A stretch of 64,000 nucleotides of DNA from Antennarius striatus. Its lineage: Eukaryota > Chordata > Actinopteri > Lophiiformes > Antennariidae. Numbering within the stretch: position 1 is the first letter of the stretch; each line of letters opens with the position of its first letter. The notes under the pieces were generated by a model. The model worked only from the letters and a program-made list of their open reading frames with translations. It made no database searches and was not told the origin of the DNA. Location of the stretch: the NCBI RefSeq assembly GCF_040054535.1, contig NC_090787.1, positions 14,825,001 to 14,889,000 on the forward strand, given 5' to 3'. This document shows, one piece after another, positions 53,191 to 64,000 of this stretch. The translations under genes and the position numbers were made by a program.

Positions 53191-55459
53191 ACAAAAAATT
53201 CAAAATTTGGGATATCAGATGTGTTCGCTCTCCAAGAGTTTGTTTCTTGTCAATATATGGGGGATATGACTTCAACTCACTCTGGTTTCTGCCCTTCAAT
53301 GAAGCAGTCTTTGTAGAAGCAGAAAGAAACATCTAGCGTAGCTCTTTCCAGCAGACCTTTCCCTGCACCTTTAATAAACCCTATTAATTAGGTCCTGTCT
53401 GTTCAAAATGAACCAACGTATGAAAATAATTCTGTTTCACAGACAGAGATGTGCAGTGGTTTGCTCTTAGCTACTTACCTGGGAACCTCAGAGAACGCCA
53501 GAGCGAGACTAACTCAAAGGCTAACCATAAACTGACTACAGCATCAGCCTGAATGGACAGATATGAGAATAGCAGATATTTTCTTACTGAGAGAGTAATC
53601 AAATAAGGATTTTTTTTTTAAATTATGTTTTAAATTACAGTAAGATAATTAAGATGATAATTAAATAAAGTGAGGTTTCTGTTTGCAATGCATTTGGAAC
53701 CAGAAATGTAAGGATATTATTTTAATTAATGTGCTGAGCAGAGTCCATCCAAGTCTTCACAATGACAACAACTTCTATGATTGGACAGTAATTACAGCAA
53801 GAGACCTAATAAAAATCCTTGTAATGTCACAGAAAGCTTTAGTAGAAACTGCTGCATTAGGCTTTTGTCAAAATTTTACAGCCGTTCTAAATTATCCTTC
53901 ATTAACCTAGGAGTCACCTTTGTTCAATGTAGTAAATGACTCAGACAACATCTTAATGGGAAGTGTACACAGACAAAACCTCTCCTTTCAGCCAAAGTGT
54001 CAAGAAGAAAAAGAACTGTGTTATTTTTTTCCCCCTACACTAGTCCCATAATTCATAGCACCCAAAAGTCAATATTCACACTTTGCAGTAGAAACTAAGA
54101 TGAAGATGAGGCATGAAAGCTACATAACCTTCTATTGTGGGACGAACCTGAAACACCAAATGGCATCGATTCAGCGAAGCCTCATCTTTAAGCGCTGGTT
54201 AAGCTGAGAACTCACTGTCTTAAAGAGGCTATAACAGCACAATCACAGTCGTACAGCTAGCCATTTGTCAAATTTAATCCAAACACCAACAGGTGCAGGC
54301 GGCTGGAAATGATGCATGTAGAACTGACACATTTGTCAGTGGTCTGCTGGAGAAAACCAGCTCTTTTTAAACACTCCTTTTCTACCTGGGGAGGTTTTCA
54401 GTTGCACTGTGAAAGCTGCTGTGGTGCATTAACATGAGGTCCATTTGGATGGGCATGAACACTGTGCATGCCAGCAATGGGTTTTCAAAATGACAAACAT
54501 TTAATATTAAACCGTGCAGATGAATATACCTTGTGACACAAATTGCCAGTTCAATGCACAACTATTTGACCTACAAGGACCATCAAAAGCAATGATGAAG
54601 GGAATTGTGTTGTATTGACTGATAAATGCATTTTTCCTTTCTGTGCAATTGGCTATCTGTCAGGCTAGTGTACATCAGTGGGGGTACAAATATGACCTTC
54701 TTTCTGTTGCTGGCCTGTTTTAGATGGCAAAGCATTGAACCACGAGCCTAAAACACAGTTATTAACTTTGCAATTTGCAAAGTGTGGTGACTTTGCAGAG
54801 AAAGAGTATTAAATTAAAAAGGTGACCAGGACTTCTTAAATTGGGAATACAGCTTTTGAATGTTGTCCACTGGTAATGAGGCACATTGTGGTAATGTGTG
54901 AGAACTCTTTTCAGCACTTTACCATCATGCAAAAGGCACCCAATCCAATCTATGCCAGCTTTTATCAAAGCTATCGAAACCATAAAAGCAGGTATTTGTG
55001 TTAATGCAAATGAGCACTACTCACAGCCTTTTTTTTTTCCTGTAGAGGAGAAAAGTAGAAACAGAAATAATAGCTCAGACTACCATCAGCTTCCACTGAT
55101 AGCTCTTCTTTGGCAGCAGTTTTTGAAACAATTTATTTTCTCTTTAGTGATGGCCCTAAGATGGCTATTATGTGTAACAACCCTTTACTCGTGTCTCATT
55201 TGATTTCACACATCACTGGCTCAATTAAAATGACCTTAACATAATGAGGACAGAACACTGTGACAAACCTGCGTATGAGCAGATATAATCAGCAGATATC
55301 TCACTTTGTTTAAAATGTAGTCTTTTTTTAGATAGCCTCTCAGCGGCAGATATGTGGAAAGCAGATTTTAGAGCAGCAGGAATGAAATAAAATGTATGTT
55401 CTTTCCCACACTATCCCTTGATTACATCCTGCGAAGCGGTGATTTATTGTAAATGTCAG

Positions 55460-55930
55460 TGTTTGTCTGTCCGTCCGTCCGTCCGTCCGTTCGTGCGTCC
55501 ACCAAATATCTTCACAACCGTTGCTGACAGAAAGACGAAACAAGAAGCACATTACTCAGGCAGCAAAGGGGTTGAAAATGAGATGATGACCTTGACAAAA
55601 CTGGGTCAAGGTCAAATTTCTTTTGTACACTCAGGAACCGAATAAGATAGAAAGAAAAGGGAGAAGGCCAGTGTGAGTAGGACCATAGATCAAAGCTAGT
55701 GCTATGGTCTGAGATATTTTCTATCCTGAAATATTTTTGCACATACGTTATCTCAGGAACCAGATAAGATAGAAAGACGAAACAAAATGCATTATATTCA
55801 GGGAGGCAAGGGGATGAAAATTAGATCACAAGCTTGACTTTGAAAAACTAGGTCAAGGTCACATGTTCACTTTTATACCTTTTTAGGCACACATCTCTGA
55901 AATCTCATGACAAATAGAATGCACCAGTTA
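55460..55930. repeat. Degenerate ~121-bp tandem/composite repeat headed by (GTCC)n
   Basis: Five perfect GTCC units (55469-55488) and decayed ones after them are followed by a block that recurs: GACAGAAAG at 55526, GATAGAAAG at 55646 and GATAGAAAG at 55768, spaced 120 and 122 bp apart. The first and third copies continue alike (GACGAAACAA, then a GG-GATGAAAAT-like block, then GGTCAAGGTCA). The second copy keeps mainly the AGGAACC..ATAAGATAGAAAG part. It looks like an old dispersed repeat rather than a classical microsatellite. I cannot name the family. Confidence 0.6.
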
Positions 55931-56689
55931 CATGTTGGATCATGGGGCTTTTATTAAACGACCCTGACCTATGAAAGTAGATCCGGGCAAAATTTTGAAT
56001 TCAGGGGTGTCACGGGATGTTGCAGTCTCCGACAGCCTTGTTGAGAAATGTATCTGATTGATGTTATCTTGTTCCAGTCAGGTTTTTTTAATTTATATTT
56101 ATTAACTAATTAGTAGGTTTATTTATTGGCTTTAATGTGTTTTGGATTTACCGTACCTGAACTATAAAAATTGGAGGTTGAAAAGAAAATAAAGCAAATG
56201 CTGTGAAATGTTGAGAAAAACTCAAATAACCGTCTGACTAATACCAGCAGACAGAGTTCTGTCTGGTGGTATATGATTGTTTTCAAAACTCATCCATATC
56301 TCATCAATATATCATTAGAGACCAGAGATAGAGTGCACTTGCCCTACATATTCATGATGTGTTAAACTCAAAAATGGTGACCTGTGCTAGTAAAACGCAG
56401 CAAATACAAGGCAACATCCAGAGAATTATGGATTCTGAGTGTTCAGGGAAAGGCTCACGTGAGGTTGTTTTTTAATACCGGAGATTAACATTTACCTCTC
56501 ATAGCAGCAATGAGAACCACAGCCAGGAATTTATCAGGTAACTTAATACCTGTAGTACTGTGTGTTTACAGAGATGTGAATTGTCTGGAGGAGGTGAAGC
56601 TGGTGTGACAGCACCCACAATCCTTTTGTAGAAATAATGGTTTTATATTTTATTTTACACTTGAATGCCAGCTTCACTCTCATCCTCAT

Positions 56690-56706
56690 GCAAAAAAAAA
56701 AAAAAA
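56690..56706. repeat. Poly-A tract (about 17)
   Basis: A homopolymer run in intergenic DNA about 300 bp beyond the presumed pcdh8 polyadenylation signals. Confidence 0.8.
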
Positions 56707-56981
56707 AGTCGACTTAGCAGCCAGGACTCTTCAAAGCCAGCCTCCCAGGTAATGGAGCCTGAGATTTTACATCTGATTATCACCAACTTGAGGTTTGATC
56801 GTGTGGATTTGAACTATGGGAAAAATTCTTGTTTACAAATTCTGATTGTAGTTTCAACAAACAAGGGAATAATGTTTCATTTTCAAAACACTGTATTTCT
56901 CGGTTAAATTGATGTTTTGTCTTAAATTGCCACGTTAGTTAGATCATCATATTTGGGAAATACGTTGAAAAACTGACACTT

Positions 56982-57005
56982 TTTATTATTTGACAGACTT
57001 TTATT
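56982..57005 (-). terminator. pcdh8: Two pcdh8 polyadenylation signals (AATAAA)
   Basis: Canonical minus-strand AATAAA hexamers at 57000-57005 and 56982-56987, about 180 and 200 bp after the pcdh8 stop codon. Their spacing from the stop suggests a short 3' UTR. No other canonical hexamer was noticed closer to the stop. Confidence 0.6.
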
Positions 57006-57184
57006 GGGAAAAAAAGACAAACCACCAGTGTTCTTTAGGGGACACAGTAAATAAACAACACAAATAAACATATTTCATACTAACATTTGTCAACAAAAGC
57101 ACATGTACAACACATTTAAGCAGCAGCCAGTTTTATAAATCTTTACATCTTCTGGGTCCACTTCTATGAGATCATCAAGACAGT

Positions 57185-57522
57185 TTAAAAGACTGTAGCA
57201 ACCTCTAACGGTGTAGCCACGGTTACGACATTTAAACTCTGCTTGTTCATTGAAGCACCTCCGACATCATCATCACGCTGTTGCTGGGGGAAGTAAGAGG
57301 GGAGAGTTCGGGTCCTTGAGAAGGTTTGCATGTTGCTCATTGACCTATGGTGATTAGTGCCATAACCAGACTCTGTCCAGGAGTGGGGATTGTTGTAAAT
57401 CGGTGCAGGGGAGAAGCCTATAGCATATGCATGGTCTCTGGGCGTTCTGAAGCTCTGTGGTGGTAAGACACAGCAGGTGCCTTGGGAATCGCCAGACAAG
57501 CTATTAGCAATGTTGAACATAC
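57185..57522 (-). CDS. pcdh8: pcdh8 coding exon 4 (C-terminus)
   Basis: A 338-nt last coding exon, acceptor TCTTTCAG, entered in phase 1 (A|GT serine codon) and ended by TAA. It encodes SMFNIANSLSGDSQG to ..TPLEVATVF, rich in Ser, Pro, Arg and Tyr. I see no CM2 motif and cannot align it with the mammalian C-terminus, but the splice phases fit and two poly-A signals follow. Confidence 0.82.
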
Positions 57523-60500
57523 CTGAAAGACAAGTAAAACCTTTCTTAAAAATGAGATATCGCTGATGTGGACTGCAAATGCAGATTCTGCAGAACACTG
57601 GTGTTTCGTTCCAAAGTGTGAAATGTCAAATCTTTTAAAAAAAAAAAATCCTGCAGGAAAACTCACTTTGCTTTGGTTGGAAGGTGATGAAATTCTTCTT
57701 GCCTCCGTCACCGCTGGTATCAGAGTCGCTGTCGTTAAAGTCACTGTCACCTTTGCCGCTGTCCTTCACGCTCAGCTGGTCAGTGTTGCCAATGCCACTA
57801 CAATATAATCAACAGAGTATGAGCTGCCGCCACTGCATCACATTAGCTTGATTATTGATGTCTTTTTTGTCACATACGGGGCCTGCCTCTACCCTTCCCA
57901 TCCAACCTCATTCCAAAGGAATACCACAGGCAACAAAATGAATGCTTGTTGCATGTTAATTTCCTTCTGTTTTCATTGCGATTTTGCCATGAATAAAGCA
58001 TATCCTACCTAATGAAAGGAATTATATTTAGTTGTCTTACCTCACTTGCAAGCAGTATTTATCACCTTGCCACATAGATGTTGCTTGGAAATGCTTAGAG
58101 GGCAGGAACATCTAAGAAAACAAATGAAATGACAGCAAAGAGCTTAGATTTTATTTCTGGCTGAAAGATCAAGGCAGCACTCTGGAACATAATATGCATA
58201 TGAAATGAAAAATCAAAATTAATAGCTGTGTAGGTGACTCACCTTTCCCTCTGACTCCCCACTCCTTTCTTCATACAGGCAGGAATCATCCAGAGAAGAG
58301 GAAGTTCTCTCGTGGAAGAAGCTCCGCTGGCCGGAGTACATGTTTGGATCCGCTGAGCCGAGAATTGGCATGGGTCTGTTGTCAAAGAGGCTGTGACACA
58401 CTTCTCTCTTGGAGCCATGGGTTCTCTCCCCACGGCTGAGTTTGCATGTGACAACAACAACCACTATTGCAATCAGTAACAATGCACAGCCCCCGCTGAG
58501 CATAATAATGACAATTAGAGAGCTGTCCAAGCCAGAGCTTTCTCCATCATCTGACCGCAGCACAATGACGATCTGGTCTTCAGAGGGCTCTGTTTCTGAG
58601 ACGACAAACCTAACGGTGGCCCTGCTAGAGAGCGGGGACCTGCCATTGTCAGTCACGCCGATTTTCATTTCCAGCACGTCTCCAATTTCAGCTGTCAGCC
58701 ATTGTTTCAAGGCAATCTCTCCTGTGTCTTTGTCTATTGCAAAAAGCTTTGTGTCACCTTGTACAATTTGGTAGGAGAGCTCCCCGTTCACCCCCTCATC
58801 CTCATCCTCAGCTGAGACGCGAAGGGCGAGATAGCCGACAGGTGCGTTGAAAGGCAGGGGGATATCAGCTGAGTCATTCACAAGGACGGGGAAGGTGAAG
58901 TATGGATGATTGTCATTCTGATCCACAACTCTAATCCTTATTACTGATGTGCTTGAAAGAGAGGGGGAGCCTTTGTCCTCAGCTTGGATGACCAACTCAA
59001 TCTGTTGAAGTGTCTCATAATCAAAAGACCTCAAAGTATACAGAGAGCCTGAGTGTGAATCCACGGAAACATAAGTGGATATTGGAGATCCTCCGGGCAC
59101 CTCTGAATCTATGACTTTGTAAGAGACTTTTGCATTTTTTCCTGCATCAGGATCTCGAGCAACAACAGTGGTTACGTATGAGCCTGGAATATTATTTTCC
59201 AGCACTGAAACTTCATACACCGCCTTGCTAAAAAGAGGGGGGTTGTCGTTTTCATCTGTCACACGGATGGTGTACTGTACGACCGTTTTGAAAGGAGGGC
59301 TTCCCAGGTCTTCCGCAACTACAGTCAAGTTATATTCTGGGATCTTCTCTCTGTCTAAAGTGGTGCTGGAAATGATCATAAAAGAGTCTCCATATGCCTG
59401 CTGGAGTGTGAAATGCTCGTGCCCGAGGAGGCTGACGCGCACGTACCCGTTTGCGCCGGAGTCTCTGTCCGAGGTGCTGATGAGGGCCACAAAACTCTCC
59501 GGGGCCGCAGCCTCTGTGATGTAGGCCACCCCATCACTGCTGGAGGTCATGGGTTTGATGACGATCTCAGGCGGGTTGTCGTTCACATCCACGATGTCTA
59601 TGACGACTTTGCAGCTGGAAGGGACGGGGTTCGAACCCAAATCGGAGGCCACGATGCTCAACTCGTACGTTTTTCTTTTCTCAAAATCAGCCAGCGCCCT
59701 CAGGGTCAGGTCCCCGGAATATGCGTCAATGTGAAAAAGACGCGCAACTTCTGGCGCTACATCGTCGGCAAACGCGTAAATCACCTCTCCGTTCGCGCCG
59801 TCGTCTGGGTCAAACGCGTGAACTCTGAGAACTCTCTGTCCCACCGGGGAGTCTTCATGGAGCTCAACTTTTAGACAGTTGTGCTCAAAAGTGGGGCTGT
59901 TGTCATTAAAGTCCAACACTTTAATATTTACAATCATTGCCCCGGATTTTGCATTGACTCCCCCGTCAGCTGCAGTTAACTCGATTACGTAGGAGTCCTC
60001 CACCTCCCTGTCGAGCTCCCTCACCAGAATAAGTTCTGCAAACTTTACTCCATCCTCCCGATCGCGCACGTCGATGGCGAAATAATTCGAGGGTGAAATG
60101 TTGTAGGTCTGGATGTAGTTCTCCCCCACATCCAGGTCCAAGGCAGTCGGCAGGGGGAATCTGGAGTCCAGCGGTGCGTTCTCCACTATCTCCAGGTTGG
60201 TTTCATTTAGTGGGAAACGAGGAGAATGGTCGTTGATGTCTCTTACCTCGATCTCCACGTGGATGAGTTGAAACTTTTCCTTGGAGAGGGCCACAATGTC
60301 AAAGGCGATGAAGCAGCGCGCAGACCTGGGGCAGAGCCGCTCACGGTCGATCACCTCGGCGGTGCTCAGAAGACCGTCACTCTCCCTCATTTGAATCACA
60401 GACGAGTCGTTTTCTTGCATGAAGCGGAACGATGTCTCTGGGTCATCAGCCGGATCGATCTTTAAATCTTGAGACAAATTCCCTATCTCTGTCCCGGGAG

Positions 60501-60603
60501 AGTCTTCTTCATAGGTGAAATATCTGGTAGTGGTGCCCTGTCCTGCGTAAAATATGGACAGCAGCACGCACAGATTTAACGGTAGAATACTGGAAAATCT
60601 CAT
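57185..60603 (-). CDS. pcdh8: Protocadherin-8 / paraxial protocadherin (Pcdh8, PAPC), four coding exons, 966 aa
   Basis: Delta-2 protocadherin; in fish and frogs PAPC drives convergence movements and somite boundary formation in paraxial mesoderm, and in mammals PCDH8 (arcadlin) acts at synapses. Coding exons are 60603-58243, 58111-58041, 57797-57667 and 57522-57185. Borders are GT/AG and phases 0, 2, 1 join without a break. The protein has a signal peptide (about 1-23), six cadherin repeats with linkers DINDH (122), DFNDN (231), DVNDN (339), DENDN (450) and DQNDN (561), and a transmembrane segment at about 694-721. The tail carries the PCDH8-type DSGKGDSDFNDSDSDTSGD at about 823-841. The N-terminus (TRYFTYEEDSPGTEIG) and GHEHFTLQ, STSDRDSGANG and RSFDYETL match PCDH8 rather than other delta protocadherins. 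Unlike mammalian PCDH8, no CTAEC..LGHSD (CM2) motif follows the acidic block. Confidence 0.92.
57667..57797 (-). CDS. pcdh8: pcdh8 coding exon 3 (acidic CM1-type motif)
   Basis: A 131-nt exon encoding GIGNTDQLSVKDSGKG then DSDFNDSDSDTSGDGGKKNF, close to mammalian PCDH8. Acceptor ATTGTAG, donor AGCAAA|GTGAGT; phase in 2, phase out 1. Confidence 0.93.
58041..58111 (-). CDS. pcdh8: pcdh8 coding exon 2 (71-nt small exon)
   Basis: Found because exon 1 (phase 0) and exon 3 (which needs two preceding bases) cannot be joined directly. It encodes MFLPSKHFQATSMWQGDKY and CLQV, then AG of a serine codon. Acceptor TTTTCTTAG, donor GTGAG|GTAAGA. It restores the frame exactly and resembles the WKGHSF-type linker of mammalian PCDH8 in position. 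Confidence 0.88.
58243..60603 (-). CDS. pcdh8: pcdh8 coding exon 1: ectodomain, transmembrane segment, proximal tail
   Basis: The exon codes for 787 residues and ends in phase 0 at GGAAAG|GTGAGT. The ATG has A at -3. If the intron is retained the frame adds only VSHLHSY and stops at 58219, a possible short-tailed form. GC content is clearly higher than in the flanking DNA. Confidence 0.94.
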
Positions 60604-60910
60604 ATTGAGAAGTTACAAAGTGTAGTGAATAAGGTCATAAATGATGCTGTCAGGTCGAATCACAAGTATGTCAATCTCTGACTTGGCTGTGGGACTTAAA
60701 CCCCCGGTTTATGCAAATTGGCTGCCACATCGACCAATGGGTCTTCTGGTGATCCACCAACAGGGAAACATTTGGCTCTGCAACAAACTGTTGTCTGCTT
60801 TTGTCTGTGCAAATGGTTTATTAGATAACCTGATTGTGGAGCTTTAATCGGGCTATTAACAGTATTACTCGAATATAGCTGCACGTGGCAATTAATTAAC
60901 CAAACTGAGT
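60604..60910 (-). promoter_or_regulatory. pcdh8: pcdh8 5' UTR / proximal promoter region
   Basis: Sequence immediately upstream of the pcdh8 ATG. A CCAAT box on the plus strand (ATTGG on the minus) lies at about 60734-60738, some 130 bp before the start codon. No TATA box in suitable orientation was convincing and the transcription start is not identified. Confidence 0.35.
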
Positions 60911-62173
60911 AACATACCCTAACCTAAATCACCTAACGCACTACTGTTCAGCAGGGCTTAAGTAGAATCCCGTCTGGTGAAAGCCTACAGAATTGATTTA
61001 GAGTTTTAGTCAAAGACAGGAACGTATGCAGAATAGAATATATACTTGTCAAGGAAATGAAATGCTGCATTTATTAGCAGCGTGTAATAGTAATAGTAGG
61101 GAATAAGAACTTCAGACATTCATTTGTCTAACTAAACACTGTAAATATGTAAAACTGCTCGGTTAAAAACATTTATTGAACATATATAATATATACGTGT
61201 TTGACATATATTATTTGATTGTTCTGATGATGCATTTCTGCGTAAGCAGTGTAAGCATTTCAGTATTGTCGTTAGTTATGATGGACAAGGTGTTGAACTA
61301 TTTCATACATCCCTGATAATATTAAAATATATTTATAAAACTCTAAACACATAACGTGACTAGTTAATAGAAATTATCTAATTATAGCAATTATAACTGT
61401 TAGGTAAAAGTCTTTTTGTAGAAAACTGAATATTTCCGCCTGAAATGCAGAAGAGCAGATGTATAAAATGAAAAAAGCAAGCATGCCTGATTTAAAATCA
61501 AATTAATGGCCTTGGTTACTTTCCACCTCTAAGTAATATCACTGGAAATGCAATGGAAACTCGAGAAAGCTTCTAATAATACAAGATCACAGAGCTGGAT
61601 GAATTTTAATGATATACCATTTATTATACTTACACAGACTCATTCAACATTTTACCCTGACATTCAGGCTTAATAAAACCTAAAGGAAGACTGTATAAAT
61701 ATTTAATTTGAATCTATTTTGATCTTGATACATATTCATGTAAACACAGATAAATGCAGAATATACGAAAGGCAGAAAATGTGAAGATGTGTCATGTTTC
61801 TCAACTCCAGAGAAGGAATATGAGTGTGACGTTAAGAAAATCCACAGACTCGAAACAAGTGACATTAAATTAGTGTTGTGCTTTTGACAAACACAACATT
61901 AACACCGCATAGGATATCACTGTAACTCCATGTAAGAGAAAATAAAGTCTGCCAGTGTAATCAATGCTATTTGTATTCTAATAAGCACTTAATTTAAAGT
62001 TTTAAATTGCTTTGGAAGTTAGAAGACAAAAGAAGTCTGGCAAATAAACTAAACTGAATAATACCCCCTCCCTTACCTGTAAAGCACACACATAGCAGAA
62101 ACAGATCTAAAAAAAGAGCATGAGTCAACCAGAACTTTGTCAACCACATGGGTGATTAGCTCTACTGATTAAA

Positions 62174-62258
62174 AGGTGTCTATGGTGCTTCAAAGGACCC
62201 ATGACACCTCACAAAAGTTAGGGTAGGATCTGTCTGGTGAGCACAAAGAGGAAGGTGT
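62174..62258. promoter_or_regulatory. Cluster of three T-box half-sites plus a TCF-like site, upstream of pcdh8
   Basis: AGGTGT at 62174-62179, its complement ACACCT at 62204-62209, and AGGTGT at 62253-62258, with a TCF/LEF-like TTCAAAGG at 62189-62196. The cluster is about 1.6 kb upstream of the pcdh8 start codon. Fish papc is a known target of the T-box factor Tbx16 (Spadetail), so the position is suggestive. Activity is not shown by the sequence. Confidence 0.35.
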
Positions 62259-62439
62259 TAAAGATCACACAACCAGCAGTCACAGAGACCAGAGATATTT
62301 GTAATCACTGAGAGGTGATAAGAAACTCTGTCTCGCTATATTTCAGGTAATTTACAAGTTTACAAGTCCGGTTTTGCTACTTAAAAATCTATTTTCTCAT
62401 TATCTGCTGGTTATGCAGCACTGCATCACGGTCGCAGCA

Positions 62440-62730
62440 GGACACACGGTCCAGATGTTCTCAAGGAAGTTTTGAGGGAGATTCAAAGGTCCGCCCCAGT
62501 TGGATGAGATGTATAATTTCTCCAGAATGTTCACTGTGTCCTCTTACCATTTGGATGTCCTCAGAAAAACCTTCAAAGGATGGGGCCCACAGGCATATAC
62601 CACCTTCTGACCACAACTTCTGGCAGCTACTTCCCTAATAGAGTCTTTAAACATGGCCCACTTGGATTCCCTTCCACAGCTTCCCCAGAGATGCATGAAA
62701 TTTTTTTTCCTCAGAAACGAGAGTCACAGA
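62440..62730. mobile_element. Probable decayed interspersed repeat (retroelement-like)
   Basis: Locally more GC-rich text (for example GGATGGGGCCCACAGGCATA near 62578, then ACCACCTTCTGACCACAAC) resembles, from memory, a repeat met often in fish genomes. It stops being recognisable near the T-rich stretch at 62701. Frames are broken, so it is a fossil. I cannot name the family or its true ends. Confidence 0.4.
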
Positions 62731-64000
62731 AGTACGTTTACCAAAATGTTACTAGTTCAGTTCAACAAAAATCTCTCTTCTCTACATTGTAAACGACTTG
62801 AGATCTGATGTTGCAACAAAACAGGTCTGTGCCAAGTGTGAACATTTATGGATCATATGCACAAATGTGGTGTTTGTAATAAATGTGAAAATTTATATTC
62901 TTTTTTAGATTATGTTGCCTGCCAGTGTCGGAAAAGAACACCAAGCAGAGCATGCAAAAAATAAAAAAAAAAGGAAAACAAAATAAAAATAGTTAAAACA
63001 TTTTCCAGCTGGAGGCTGCAGTATTTACATATTCTGCTTGGAACGTGTTTCAGTCAGATCACATAACAGAAGAAGCAAATGTGTCTGTTCTCAAATCCAC
63101 AAGACGCTAATCCAACAAGTAGTTTTCCAAGATGCTGAGTTTGTAATATGACAAAAAAGAATGCTAATTTGTTCTATATGTAAGCTAGACAACACTGAAC
63201 ATAAATCATTGATCTCATAGGTTTAAGGATATTCTGTCATCATTGCGGGTACTCAGCGAGAAACAAACACCAAACTGAATCTGAACAACAAAGGTTGCTG
63301 CTATTGCTCATGACCTCCTCTTTGTTTGGTACTATTTATTTGCTCTCTATTTTAATTCCTAACTAAAAACAAGATTGAGCTGAACAGCCAGAAGGGATCA
63401 AACATAAGATACTTTTCTGCCATTACCAGACACACAAAGCCCTCAGCGTAATGGTCTCATGCTAGCTGGGTGTTGAAATCCAGGATTTTATGGCCATGAG
63501 GAGTCAGAAGGTAAGACAGAATTATTAGCCAAATTAGTTGTTTGCCACTAAGAGGATTACACTTTAATCTTATGAAATGTCTCATGCACTTTGTGTTGCA
63601 ACGGTCTTTAGGTAACAACTAAGCAGCTGTAGATGAAAATAATTCAGTCAGAAATAAAACCACAGAAATAATCACACAACACCAGGAACAGTTGCTTGTT
63701 TAATTTGTGATTCCTGTAGGTATCCTACAGTACATTGTAGCTGAGCCAATGGGTTAATGCACAATATCATTTACTCATGCCTTGAGAATTTTCCTGATCA
63801 ATGCATCACAACAAGGTCAGCAGAGGTCTGACCACAGAATAAAGCCCAGTTAACACGGCAGTGATACTTGTTTGTCACTTAAGTCAGGTGATTAATGCAG
63901 ATCACAGCGTGCTTAAGATGCGCTTGGTGACAGTAAGAGCATTACAGAAGATGAATGCATTTGGCCATCTGCTCTCCCACAGAGGTGATTTTAATTAATG

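Larger units (their letters stand above)
44300..56980. other. Intergenic region between pcdh8 and pcdh17
   Basis: About 12.7 kb with no recognised gene. Notable contents are a more GC-rich unannotatable patch at about 45770-46340, possible regulatory DNA with homeodomain-like sites at about 49120-49360 and 49800-50050, a CpG-enriched stretch with a small ORF at about 50.5-50.98 kb, several homopolymer runs, and a degenerate tandem repeat at 55.46-55.93 kb. The rest is AT-rich and featureless to me. Confidence 0.55.
60911..64000. other. Upstream DNA of pcdh8, no gene seen
   Basis: AT-rich non-coding sequence. It contains a cluster of T-box half-sites (62174-62258) and a probable decayed interspersed repeat (about 62440-62730), listed separately. 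No ORF of note and no RNA gene recognised. Confidence 0.6.

Noticed and set aside
59413..59874. 153-codon plus-strand ORF
   Set aside because: Antisense shadow of the GC-rich cadherin-repeat exon of pcdh8.

Overview
This is a vertebrate nuclear genome window, almost certainly from a ray-finned (teleost) fish. The evidence is three conserved vertebrate neural adhesion genes with fish-like divergence, very short cytoplasmic-exon introns (131-243 bp in one gene), abundant CA, CT and poly-A/T simple repeats in AT-rich intergenic DNA, and an old degraded interspersed repeat. There is no prokaryotic or viral gene content.

Layout. All three genes lie on the minus strand. (1) slitrk5 occupies 6446-9104, with one coding exon and an inferred 5' UTR exon ending at 9522. 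A 172-bp CT/GA microsatellite sits just upstream, at 9744-9915. (2) About 22 kb of AT-rich intergenic DNA (about 9.9-31.2 kb) holds only simple repeats and candidate regulatory elements. (3) pcdh17 spans 32104-42944 in four coding exons that I could join in frame (2469, 59, 170 and 578 nt; 1091 aa). (4) About 13 kb of intergenic DNA (44.3-56.98 kb) follows, with a degenerate tandem repeat at 55.46-55.93 kb. (5) pcdh8 (paraxial protocadherin, papc) spans 57185-60603 in four coding exons (2361, 71, 131 and 338 nt; 966 aa). (6) The last 3.4 kb is upstream DNA of pcdh8, with a small T-box half-site cluster and a decayed interspersed repeat. The first 6.4 kb lies downstream of slitrk5.

Function. 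Slitrk5 is a postsynaptic leucine-rich-repeat adhesion protein. Pcdh17 and Pcdh8 are delta-2 protocadherins with six cadherin repeats and signalling tails. The window is therefore a compact cluster of cell-surface recognition genes used in neural wiring and, for pcdh8/papc, mesoderm morphogenesis. From memory, their human counterparts all lie on chromosome 13q but megabases apart.

I found no unknown multi-gene system. The more interesting points are gene-structure details (tiny cytoplasmic exons, a divergent Pcdh17 C-terminus, no CM2 motif in the Pcdh8 tail, a uORF and corrected start in slitrk5) and several candidate regulatory elements, including an RFX X-box, a T-box cluster and a repeat carrying ERR/NR5A-type half-sites. 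Nearly all other open reading frames are antisense shadows or chance.
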